A stretch of 35,541 nt of DNA from Streptomyces jeddahensis (GTDB lineage Bacteria; Actinomycetota; Actinomycetes; Streptomycetales; Streptomycetaceae): positions 1 to 35,541 of the forward strand of contig NZ_LOHS01000029.1 in the NCBI RefSeq assembly GCF_001642995.1, written 5' to 3'. Made by a program: the position numbers and the translations under genes. A model generated the notes under the pieces. The model saw nothing but the letters and a program-made list of their open reading frames with translations, searched no databases and was not told where the DNA came from. This document shows positions 23,664 to 31,332 of this stretch, piece after piece. Position 1 is the first letter of the stretch. Every line of letters starts with the position of its first letter.

Positions 23664-24137
23664 TCAGAGACCGAGGTCGCTCAGGCCGGGGTGGTCGTCG
23701 GGGCGGCGTCCGAGGGGCCAGTGGAACTTGCGCTCCGATTCCTTGATGGGGAGTTCGTTGATGCAGGCGTAGCGGTGGTGCATCAGGCCGTTGTCGTCGA
23801 ACTCCCAGTTCTCGTTGCCGTAGGCGCGGAACCAGTTGCCCGAATCGTCGTGGTACTCGTAGGCGAAGCGCACGCCGATGCGGTTGCCGTCGAAGGCCCA
23901 CAGTTCCTTGATGAGCCGGTAGTCCAGCTCCCGGTTCCACTTGCGGGTGAGGAAGGCGACGATCTCGTCGTAGCCGGTGGCGAACTCTGCGCGGTTGCGC
24001 CAGTAGGAGTCCACCGTGTAGGCGAGGGCGACCTTTTCCGGGTTGCGGGAGTTCCAGCCGTCTTCCGCCAGGCGAACCTTCTGGATGGCGGTCTCCCGGG
24101 TGAACGGCGGGAACGGGGGGCGCGGTTCGTGACTCAT
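23664..24137 (-). CDS. DUF1348 / NTF2-like protein, copy 2
   Basis: 157 residues identical to the copy at 20036. DNA identity runs from about 23672 to 24150 against 20044-20522, including the ribosome-binding site. The last three codons differ only synonymously (CTC GGT CTC against CTG GGC CTG), and flanks beyond are unrelated. It has its own promoter with two operators of the TetR motif and its own hairpin terminator. The function is as for copy 1, unknown at enzyme level. Keeping two identical proteins under separate operators could raise dosage or be a recent conversion event. Confidence 0.9.
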   Translation of the reverse strand: MSHEPRPPFPPFTRETAIQKVRLAEDGWNSRNPEKVALAYTVDSYWRNRAEFATGYDEIVAFLTRKWNRELDYRLIKELWAFDGNRIGVRFAYEYHDDSGNWFRAYGNENWEFDDNGLMHHRYACINELPIKESERKFHWPLGRRPDDHPGLSDLGL

Positions 24138-24209
24138 GTCGCTTCCTTCGGGTCTGTCGGTATCGCCGCTGGCGGGGTGTGGGTTCCGTTGGCGTGGGTG
24201 CACTGTCGT

Positions 24210-24267
24210 GAGAACGGACGTTCTCACCGGCAGGCAAAACCGTACGGGAACGATGGTTCTCGCGCAA
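24210..24267 (-). promoter_or_regulatory. TetR-controlled promoter of DUF1348 copy 2
   Basis: Minus strand: -35 TTGCGC (24262-24267), 17-base spacer with operator GGGAACG-at-GGTTCTC, -10 TACGGT (24239-24244), then a perfect 18-bp operator TGAGAACG-ga-CGTTCTCA (24209-24226) just past the expected +1. Operator centres are 36 bp apart. Confidence 0.75.
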
Positions 24268-24775
24268 GACCCCAGGACCACGACCTGGCAGCCCTCTCCC
24301 TGTCGGGCCCTCGCGCGCAGACGCCTCGCCCGGTGGAGCGGTGCATCCGGGGCAGGCCACCGTGAACGGGCTTGAGATGAGGGAGTCGAGGGCCGGGCCC
24401 GCGAACTCGCAGTCGCCCTGCACGCTGCCGTGCACGGAAGCCTGGTGCCGCTCGCCCGCGCGACGCCGGCCGTTTCCTGACCAGCCGCCTTCAGGACTCC
24501 AAGGTCATCTCGTGGCGGCTTTTGGGCTCACCTTGGCTGAACCCGGGGAAATCCCACCGGGCGCTCAGCAGTCGGGCAGACGTGCTTCGTTGATCTCCCC
24601 ACCTCCGATCCGGGAGTGGGGTGTGCATCAGGTCGTGGACGTGCCGACTCCCACCGTGCCGTCGACGAGGTGTTCCGCACCTCCCAGGGCGCCTGAGAGC
24701 CGGCATGACGTAACTGCGGTCTAGTCGCCCGGATGAACTGCTCGCTGGTCCGGCACGTCGGGACTTCCGTCTTGT
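24268..24775. other. Gene-free stretch, possibly with a decayed transposase tail
   Basis: About 500 bases without a gene I can support. A minus-strand frame near 24491-24600 reads '..[22 protein letters not shown]' and stops. It has the look of the C-terminal tail of an IS transposase, but I cannot name the family. Confidence 0.35.
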
Positions 24776-24795
24776 CATAGGACGTATTTCCTATG
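24776..24795. promoter_or_regulatory. Inverted repeat CATAGGA-n6-TCCTATG upstream of the MocR gene
   Basis: A perfect 7+6+7 inverted repeat 43 bp before the chosen start of the MocR-type gene, followed by a further CCTATG half-site (24797-24802). A TTGTCA (24772-24777) could be the -35. MocR/PdxR regulators bind such repeated half-sites, so this is a plausible autoregulatory site. Confidence 0.6.
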
Positions 24796-24837
24796 GCCTA
24801 TGCCAAACGTTATGGTCGTGGACGGAGGTGGTGCTCG

Positions 24838-26154
24838 GTGCGAATCAGCGGGACGACGGCGACAGAGATCGCGAGCAGTGTGCGGGACCTGATCGCGTCG
24901 GGTCAGCTGGCGCCGCAGGACCTACTCCCGCCGGTGCGCAAGCTGGCCGAGGAGCTGGGGGTGAACCGGAACACGGTGGCCTCGGCGTACCGCCAGCTGG
25001 TGGCTGCCGGCGAGGCGGAGACCCGCGGCCGCGGCGGGACTGTCGTGACAGGGGTGCCGCAACTGGCCAGCGAAGGCGCGTGGTTCGGCGGCCGTCTGAT
25101 CGATCTGGCCAGCGGCAACCCCGACCCGGAACTGATCCCCGATGCACTGCAGGCGCTCCGGGGTGGTGACTACCGGCCCGCGTTCTACGGCGCACCGTCG
25201 GTCGATCCGGACCTCGCCGGCTGCGCGGCGGAACAGTTCGCGCCGGACGTGGCCACGGACGGCTTCCGGATTCTGGTCACGCACGGCGCGGTCGATGCCA
25301 CGGAGCGGCTGCTGACCGCATATCTCACCCGGGGCGACGCGGTCGCGGTGGAGGATCCGTGTTTCCTGGCCAGTATCGGTACCCTGCGGCTGAACGGTCT
25401 GCGCACCGTCGCGGTCCCGGTCGACGAGGCAGGGATGCGGCCGGAGGCCCTGCGGGCGGCATTGGAGGGCGGGGTGCGGGCGGTGGTGTGCACGCCGCGG
25501 GCCCACAACCCGACCGGTGTGAGCGTCACCGGCGAGCGCGCCGCCGAACTGCGGTCGGTCCTTGCGGCGCATCCCCAGGTCCTGGTCATCGAGGACGACC
25601 ACTTCTGGGCCGTCTCCAACGCGCCGTACCACCGGATCACGCCGTCCGAGGTCTCCCGGTGGGCGCTGGTGCGCTCGGTGTCGAAGTTCCTCGGGCCGGA
25701 TCTTCGGCTCGCGCTCGTCGCGACGGACGAGGAGAGCGCCGAGCGCCTGCAGACGCGGCTGAACACCGGGACGACGTGGGTGAGCCGACTGCTGCAGCAC
25801 ACGGTGTACCGGCTGGTGAGTGATCCGCAGGTGCACGAGCTGACCGCCCGCGCGCGCGACGCCTATGCCAAGCGCAGCGCGTTGCTGTTGGCCGAGCTGG
25901 CTGAACGGGGCATCGGCCATCCGCCCGGCTACCGGCCGGACGGCCTGAACGTCTGGGTGCCACTGGGCACGGAGGCCTGCCCCATCGCGGATGCACTGGC
26001 ACGACGAGGGTGGGCAGTCCAGCCCGGCCACCTCTTCGCAGCCAAGGCCGGCACCAGCCAGGAGATTCGGGTAACCACCTCCACGCTCACCACGCAGCAG
26101 GCCCGCGAGTTCACCGACGACCTCGCCGCCGTCCTCCCCGTCCACTCCACCTGA
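24838..26154 (+). CDS. MocR-family (GntR-type HTH plus aminotransferase domain) regulator, PtsJ/PdxR-like
   Basis: 438 residues from the GTG at 24838 (GGAGG 9 bases upstream). Winged HTH of GntR type at residues 5-75 ('LPPVRKLAEELGVNRNTVASAYRQLVAAGEAETRGRGGTVV'), a short linker, then a fold-type I aminotransferase domain with PLP contacts: N224 in 'HNPTG', D253/D254 and the Schiff-base Lys283 ('SVSKFLG'). MocR proteins sense PLP or related amino compounds and regulate vitamin B6 or GABA-type genes. The ATG at 24793 would lie in the palindromic promoter and is not preferred. The next gene, a glutamine amidotransferase-like protein, is 78 bp downstream in the same direction and is the likely target. 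Confidence 0.85.
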   Translation: MRISGTTATEIASSVRDLIASGQLAPQDLLPPVRKLAEELGVNRNTVASAYRQLVAAGEAETRGRGGTVVTGVPQLASEGAWFGGRLIDLASGNPDPELIPDALQALRGGDYRPAFYGAPSVDPDLAGCAAEQFAPDVATDGFRILVTHGAVDATERLLTAYLTRGDAVAVEDPCFLASIGTLRLNGLRTVAVPVDEAGMRPEALRAALEGGVRAVVCTPRAHNPTGVSVTGERAAELRSVLAAHPQVLVIEDDHFWAVSNAPYHRITPSEVSRWALVRSVSKFLGPDLRLALVATDEESAERLQTRLNTGTTWVSRLLQHTVYRLVSDPQVHELTARARDAYAKRSALLLAELAERGIGHPPGYRPDGLNVWVPLGTEACPIADALARRGWAVQPGHLFAAKAGTSQEIRVTTSTLTTQQAREFTDDLAAVLPVHST

Positions 26155-26232
26155 CCCGGCCACGCCGTCGGCGGCATGAGCTACCGCAGCGCACCGCTCC
26201 CATCCCACACAGACCGAAAGGCCAGCACAGTC

Positions 26233-26952
26233 ATGCGTACCCACATCGTCGTCCACGAGGCGTTCGAGGCCCCGGGGGCCTTCGAGGACTGGGCCGGAGC
26301 CCGGGGCCACGACCTCAGCTTCTCGCGGGTCCACGAGGGGGACTCGCTGCCCGCGTCCGGACACGACATAGACCTGCTGATCGTGATGGGCGGCCCCCAG
26401 CAGCCCAGCACCACCGTCGAGGAGTGCCCGCACTTCGACGCCGCCGCGGAGAAGGCCCTCATCTCCTCCTGTATCAAGGCGGACAAGGCCGTCATCGGCA
26501 TCTGCCTCGGCGCCCAGCTCGTCGGTGAGTCCCTCGGCGCCGCCTGGGCACCCAGCCCGAACACGGAGATCGGATCCTTCCCCGTCACACTCACCGACGC
26601 TGGCCGCGAGCACCCCTTCCTCGCCGGCTTCGGGGACTCCTTCCACGCCGGCCACTGGCATAACGACATGCCGGGCCTCACCGACCACGCGACTGTGCTG
26701 GCCACCAGCGCCGGATGCCCCCGCCAGATCGTCGCCTACAGCCGCTACGTGTACGCCTTCCAGTGCCACATGGAGTTCACCCCCGACTGCATCGAGGCCC
26801 TGATCGAGCACAGCGAGAAGGAACTGGCCGCGCTCACCGACCGGCCATTTGTCCAGCAGCCCGACCAGCTGCGCGCCAACGACTACACCGAGATGAACGC
26901 CAAGCTCATGACGTTCCTCGACCGGCTCGCCGCGGACTACACCGCGCGCTGA
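26233..26952 (+). CDS. Class I glutamine amidotransferase-like protein
   Basis: 239 residues with the GATase1 triad: Cys91 ('GICLGAQLVGESLG' nucleophile elbow), His179 and Glu181 ('FQCHMEF'). 'MGGPQQPST' forms the oxyanion-side loop. This is the stand-alone GuaA-N-like type that transfers or hydrolyses the glutamine amide, or acts on gamma-glutamyl compounds. The ATG at 26233 follows AAAGG; the longer frame from 26176 has no better site. Its position after a MocR-type PLP-binding regulator suggests amino-acid or polyamine metabolism; PuuD-like gamma-glutamyl hydrolysis is one alternative. Confidence 0.85.
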   Translation: MRTHIVVHEAFEAPGAFEDWAGARGHDLSFSRVHEGDSLPASGHDIDLLIVMGGPQQPSTTVEECPHFDAAAEKALISSCIKADKAVIGICLGAQLVGESLGAAWAPSPNTEIGSFPVTLTDAGREHPFLAGFGDSFHAGHWHNDMPGLTDHATVLATSAGCPRQIVAYSRYVYAFQCHMEFTPDCIEALIEHSEKELAALTDRPFVQQPDQLRANDYTEMNAKLMTFLDRLAADYTAR

Positions 26953-27217
26953 CGAGCGGGCCGCTGAATCAGACCGGCCGCTCGCGCAGCATCGAGGTCC
27001 TCGCGATGTTCGATTCGTGTTCGATATTATTGATCTCAGAGGTGCATCGGCAGCCCTCGAAGCACTGGGAGGCGGATGGTCATGCTGCTGCGAACGGCGT
27101 GCGTCTCGCGGCCTATGGAGACGAACCCGTCCGCAGCAGGAAAACGAGACACTCTGAGGCATCTGGAGAACCAGGGAAGCGCTGGGTGATCACCGTGGGT
27201 ATTGGTAACCCGGGCAA
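26953..27217. other. Gene-free spacer
   Basis: About 265 bases between convergent genes. An AT-rich patch at 27004-27035 stands out from the surrounding GC level, but I see no gene and no strong hairpin. Confidence 0.4.
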
Positions 27218-28429
27218 TCAGAAGCTGCGGAATAGGCATCGGTCTACGGGCTCACTGCTCCGGGTGGCGCTGGTCGGAGGCTGGATCCGCCGGAACATCT
27301 GTTCCATGACCGAGATGGGCAGCGCCGGGTTCTGGGCCGCGGTTTGTGCGGTGTCGGTGTCCCGCAACAGCCGGACCAACACCCGTGCAGGCAGTCTGGG
27401 ATGCCGAGCGGCGGCGTTGCGCACGCGCTCGTGCGGGTCGTCGAGCAGCCGCACTGCCGATTCGGGCATCAGCCGAGGATCGGATGCAGCCCGGTGCCGT
27501 ACTTCCTCATCGCTGTCCCAGCTGAACCTCTCCACCAACTCTGCCGTCGACTCCGGGTCGTCCAATGCCAGTCGGCGCATCCTCGGGTTCGGATCGTCGG
27601 CGTAACGGAGCAGGTTGCGGGACGGGGGAGTGAGGATCCAACGGTGCCGGGCATCCTGTTCCCCCAGGATCAGGCGTGCCCACTGCTCAGCTGCGAGGTC
27701 CGGCTGGGCTTCGGCCAGCAACTGCCGCACCTTCCACTCCGGGTGGACGATGGCCGCCTCGACGACCGCCGCCGGCAGGCGGCGCCACAGAAGGAAATGC
27801 GACAAGCCCAGAAGGCCGGCGCGCAGGGCATCGGGGGTGGCCGGGTTGAGTGCCAACCCGTGCGCCCAGATCTCACGCAGCCTCTTCGAAGGCCCTGACC
27901 CCTGAAGCAGCGATGCCCAAGCGGCTGCTCGCTCCTGCGGGGTTTCCTGGGCCGCCACCTGCGCGGCCGCCTTCTGCCGCTCTCGGATTTGATCCACGGC
28001 GATCAGCCAGATCTCGTCTTCTTCGGTGGTCGCCCCCAGCAATGTGTTCCCGTCCATCGAGAGGGTGACGAACTCTGGCTGCCCGGGCCGCTCGCCCAGC
28101 ACTCCGGCGAGGTCCCACCGGCTGGTGAGTCGCACCCGCGTCCAACGCCGGGGCGCGCAGCCTGTCCAGTCGCCGGCAACGTCGATGAAGAAGACGCCGT
28201 CCTCACCGAGGATCCCGCTCTCGGTCGCGAGTCGGTGCCACTGGGCATTGAGCTCGGCGACCAGGTCAGGTTGGTCTCCCCGCACGCTCACGGTCGGTGT
28301 GGTTTCGCCCGCGACGATCGGGCGCCATGCGGCTCGGGGCGGCAGTACCTCCTCAGTCCTCCAGTCTCCCGCTATTTCCAGCCCAGCCCGCTGGAGCAGC
28401 TCCATGAGCTTGTCTCTCCCACCCGTCAT
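27218..28429 (-). CDS. Hypothetical protein with C-terminal leucine-rich-variant (LRV/HEAT-like) repeats
   Basis: 403 residues from the ATG at 28429. The N-terminal ~150 residues include 'VFFIDVAGDWTG' and 'LSMDGNTLLGATTEEDEIWL', a possible beta-rich domain. The C-terminal half (about 230-380) is a series of ~24-residue helical units such as 'DPNPRMRRLALDDPES', 'DSDEEVRHRAASDPRL', 'DPHERVRNAAARHPRL', 'TAQTAAQNPALP', which is the pattern of variant leucine-rich/HEAT-like repeats. Such repeats usually mediate protein contacts. No catalytic motif. It lies near an SMI1/KNR4 protein, but the two are separated by remnants, so no joint role is claimed. Confidence 0.75.
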   Translation of the reverse strand: MTGGRDKLMELLQRAGLEIAGDWRTEEVLPPRAAWRPIVAGETTPTVSVRGDQPDLVAELNAQWHRLATESGILGEDGVFFIDVAGDWTGCAPRRWTRVRLTSRWDLAGVLGERPGQPEFVTLSMDGNTLLGATTEEDEIWLIAVDQIRERQKAAAQVAAQETPQERAAAWASLLQGSGPSKRLREIWAHGLALNPATPDALRAGLLGLSHFLLWRRLPAAVVEAAIVHPEWKVRQLLAEAQPDLAAEQWARLILGEQDARHRWILTPPSRNLLRYADDPNPRMRRLALDDPESTAELVERFSWDSDEEVRHRAASDPRLMPESAVRLLDDPHERVRNAAARHPRLPARVLVRLLRDTDTAQTAAQNPALPISVMEQMFRRIQPPTSATRSSEPVDRCLFRSF

Positions 28430-28548
28430 GAGAGCTCATCCTGCCCGAGTCTGGTCCCTGCCGTTTCAGCGGCGGGTGGGGTACGGAGTGCATGTCTAGT
28501 GCTGTGACCGAGAACCTTCGCCGGGTTGCCGATCGCCCCCCGGATCGG

Positions 28549-28795
28549 CTATCGAACGGGTTCTGGCGCTGTGGCGACCTGATCATCGAAGTCCTGGCGG
28601 GCTGCCAGGACTTGCTGGGCATGCTCCACGGCCCATGCGCCGATGGCGCTGGTCAGCCGTCCGGCCTCGACCCCGAGCTCGGTGAGTCCGTACTCCACGC
28701 GAGGCGGAACGGTGGGGTAGACCGTGCGGTTCACGAGGCCATCCCGTTCCAAAGCGCGCAGTGTCTGGGTCAGCATCTTCTGTAGCCCCGCGGGG
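28549..28795 (-). pseudogene. HxlR-family regulator, C-terminal fragment
   Basis: The frame reads '..QKMLTQTLRALERDGLVNRTVYPTVPPRVEYGLTELGVEAGRL', the C-terminal half of the HxlR winged helix including the wing, and ends at a TAG at 28549-28551. The N-terminal part with the first helices and usual Cys is missing, because at about 28795 the sequence changes to an AraC-type fragment. Confidence 0.65.
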
Positions 28796-28925
28796 GATCC
28801 CGTAGGTGGCCCGGAACAGGCGGCTGAAGTGTGTCGAGTTGGTGAAGCCCCAGTGTTCGCCGAGGCCTGGATGGGGCGGGCGTTCAGGCGGGCGTTGGCA
28901 CGGGTCACCTCCGCCAGCTCGTCGT
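28796..28925 (-). pseudogene. AraC-family regulator, C-terminal HTH fragment
   Basis: A minus-strand frame contains 'HWGFTNSTHFSRLFRATYG', the conserved second helix-turn-helix of AraC-family proteins. The upstream part ('EVTRANARLNARP') is in another frame, so at least one indel is present. It is joined directly to the HxlR fragment. Confidence 0.6.
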
Positions 28926-29068
28926 CCCACATCGATCCCGCAGACGACCTCGCCGACGTTGTCCTACAGAGGTCGTTGTTCCTCAACCCCCTGCCTCTGC
29001 CCTCCAGGGGGATCAAGTCGATCGACTACTCAGCCATGAGGCACCTCCCAGCTCGGCACGACGCACCG

Positions 29069-29605
29069 TCACTCACCGCCGCGGGAGCCGGGCTTGAACG
29101 TCGTGCCGAGGTCGTACTGCGCGATTCCGAACGGCTGGAAATCGGCGTCGGCAAGTACTCGGTAGAGGAACTCCGAGGTGGACATGTCGTAACGGTGCCA
29201 TGGGCCGACGTCATGGGCCCGCGCGAGGACGGGGTACTCGCCCGGCCGCTCGGCATCGATCAGCCAGCAGTATTCGTCGGCCCATTCGGTGGAGCCCCAC
29301 TCAACCAGCCCCTTGCCGCCCGGCGCGTAGGTCGCATAGGGATCGACGGCGGAGACCTTTCCGAACTTGCTGTCCTGGTCGGTCGACAGGGCGGCCCGCC
29401 ACTGGGTCAGGAAGTCGAACGTGAGACCATCGTCGCGCCCCAGAAAGTAGACGGAATCACTGAAGACGCCGCCGCCGAACGCTTCGTAGAGCTCCTTGTA
29501 GTCCGCTGGCAGCGGGACCCCCAGCTCTCCCTCGATCGCCGCCCAGTCGACGGAGATCCCGAGCGGTTCCCGCGCGGTCAGTTCGATCACTCGCTGAACC
29601 CACAT
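29069..29605 (-). CDS. SMI1/KNR4 (SUKH) domain protein
   Basis: 178 residues from the ATG at 29605 (AAAGG 5 bases upstream). The core 'EGELGVPLPADYKELYEAFGGGVF' is the SUKH signature, followed by the 'WRAAL' and 'GLVEWGSTEWADEYCWLIDAERPGEYPVLARAHD' region of the superfamily. Bacterial SUKH proteins are often immunity proteins of polymorphic toxins. No toxin gene is visible nearby, so it may be an orphan. The frame upstream to 29644 overlaps the spacer before the IS and is not needed. The IS begins 55 bp upstream and could influence its promoter. Confidence 0.8.
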   Translation of the reverse strand: MWVQRVIELTAREPLGISVDWAAIEGELGVPLPADYKELYEAFGGGVFSDSVYFLGRDDGLTFDFLTQWRAALSTDQDSKFGKVSAVDPYATYAPGGKGLVEWGSTEWADEYCWLIDAERPGEYPVLARAHDVGPWHRYDMSTSEFLYRVLADADFQPFGIAQYDLGTTFKPGSRGGE

Positions 29606-29659
29606 ACAACCTTTAGCGCCGGCTTTCGCTCCGATGTTCCTCAACCCCCAAGAGGCCAG

Positions 29660-31322
29660 GGGAGTGTCTAATCAACGGCCCTGTCTCACTTTCGGTGGTG
29701 ACGGAGCGTCGTGACGCGTCGTTGACATTCGCGTGAAGGATGTCAACGAGCTTGTACAGATGGTGTTTTCGGGCCTGTTCCCGCTGGTCATAGACGACGT
29801 GGTCGACGAGGGTGAGCGGATCGTGGTGCGGGCGCGAACGCCGCAGGACATGGCGCCGTGTCCGGTGTGCGGGGTGTCGTCGGGGCGGGTGCACGGCTAT
29901 CACTGGCGGACTGTGGCTGACGTGCCGGTCGACGGGCGGCGGGTGGTGGTCCGTGTGCGGGTGCGGCGTCTGGTGTGCCCCACCCGCGGCTGCCGACGTA
30001 CCTTCCGCGAGCAGGTGCCCGGAGTCCTGGACCGATACCAGCGACGCACCACCCGCCTGACCAGGCAAGTCAAGGCGGTGGTCAAGGAGTTAGCGGGCCG
30101 GGCGGGGGCACGTTTGCTGGCGATACTCGCGGCGGGCGTCTCGCGTCACACGGCTCTGCGTACCCTGTTGCGCATCCCGCTGCCCGCAGGGCGGACGCCC
30201 CGCGTGATCGGCGTCGACGACTTCGCTCTGCGCCGGCGGCACCACTACGCCACCGTGATCATCGATGCCGAGACGCATGAGCGGATCGACGTGTTGCCCG
30301 ACCGCACGGCCGACACCCTGGAGGCGTGGCTACGCGAACATCCGGGCATCGAGGTCGTGTGCCGCGACGGCTCCGCGACCTACGCCGAGGCCATCCGCCG
30401 CGCCCTGCCCCGCGCGACGCAGGTCGGTGATCGGTGGCATCTGTGGCACAACCTGTGCGAAGCCGTCTTGAGCGAGGTCAAGGCGCACAGCACCTGCTGG
30501 GCCACCGTACTGGACGCGCCTATCTACGACGGACCCCGCGCCCAGACCACCCTGGAACGCTGGCACCAGGTCCACGGTCTGCTCGACCAGGGCGTGGGCC
30601 TGCTCGAATGCGCCCGACGCCTGGAACTGGCCCTGAACACCGTCAAACGCTATGCCCGCGCCGACCGGCCCGAGCGCATGCTCCGCGTCCCTAAGTACCG
30701 CGCCAGCCTCGTCGACCCCTACCGCGAGCACCTGCGCAAACGCCGGGCCGAGGACCCTGGCGTCCCCGTCAAGCACCTCTTCGACGAGATCAAAGCCCTG
30801 GGCTTCACGGGCTGCCTGAACCTCCTGCACAAGTACATCAACCAAGGCCGTGCGGACGCCGACCGCAGCCATATCTCCCCGCGGCGGCTCGCCCGAATGC
30901 TGCTGACCATGCCCGATAACCTCAATGCCGAGCAACACGAGCTCCTGTCCAAGCTCACCGACGCCTGCCCCGAGATGACCCAACTGGCCGCAGATATCAG
31001 CGACTTCGCCCCGCTCCTTGCGCCCCACGCCGACAATGCCGACGCACTCTCGCGCTGGATCGTCCAGGTCCGCGGCGCCGACCTGCCCCACCTGCATGCC
31101 TTCGCCCGAGGTCTGGAACGAGACCGCGACGCCGTGAACGCCGCCCTCACGCTTCCGTACAGCAACGGCCCCACCGAGGGTGTCAACACCAAGACCAAGC
31201 GGATCGCGCGCCAGATGCACGGACGAGCAGGCTTCACCCTGCTTCGCCACCGCATCCTCCTCGGATAGCAGCACTCTCCGTCACCACCGAAAGTGAGACA
31301 GGGCCGTTGATTAGACACTCCC
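29660..31322 (+). mobile_element. Complete ISL3-family insertion sequence with 47-bp perfect inverted repeats
   Basis: The ends, 29660-29706 and 31276-31322, are perfect inverted repeats beginning GGGAGTGTCTAATC. One long transposase ORF fills the interior. Length 1663 bp. No 8-bp target duplication is seen: the flanks read GAGGCCAG on the left and GACTCTGC on the right. The element is inserted between an SMI1/KNR4 gene and the helicase, 10 bp past the helicase stop. Confidence 0.9.
29733..31268 (+). CDS. tnp: ISL3-family transposase
   Basis: 511 residues from a GTG at 29733. Zinc-finger domain of the ISL3 type ('CPVCGVSSGRVHGYH...RRLVCPTRGCRRTFREQ', residues ~43-92), HTH ('RAGARLLAILAAGVSRHTALRTLL'), then DDE catalytic core: Asp in 'VIGVDDFALRRRHHYATVIID', Asp in 'VVCRDGSATYAEA', and the C-terminal 'SNGPTEGVNTKTKRIARQMHGRAGFTLLRHRI' with the catalytic Glu. 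Full length and intact, so it is likely active. It is distinct from the decayed ISL3 copy at 20.8-21.9 kb. Confidence 0.93.
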   Translation: MKDVNELVQMVFSGLFPLVIDDVVDEGERIVVRARTPQDMAPCPVCGVSSGRVHGYHWRTVADVPVDGRRVVVRVRVRRLVCPTRGCRRTFREQVPGVLDRYQRRTTRLTRQVKAVVKELAGRAGARLLAILAAGVSRHTALRTLLRIPLPAGRTPRVIGVDDFALRRRHHYATVIIDAETHERIDVLPDRTADTLEAWLREHPGIEVVCRDGSATYAEAIRRALPRATQVGDRWHLWHNLCEAVLSEVKAHSTCWATVLDAPIYDGPRAQTTLERWHQVHGLLDQGVGLLECARRLELALNTVKRYARADRPERMLRVPKYRASLVDPYREHLRKRRAEDPGVPVKHLFDEIKALGFTGCLNLLHKYINQGRADADRSHISPRRLARMLLTMPDNLNAEQHELLSKLTDACPEMTQLAADISDFAPLLAPHADNADALSRWIVQVRGADLPHLHAFARGLERDRDAVNAALTLPYSNGPTEGVNTKTKRIARQMHGRAGFTLLRHRILLG

Positions 31323-31332
31323 GACTCTGCTG

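Noticed and set aside
24922..27162. 746-aa minus-strand frame
   Set aside because: It spans two well-supported plus-strand genes (MocR and GATase) in the complementary frame; composition is typical of an antisense shadow.
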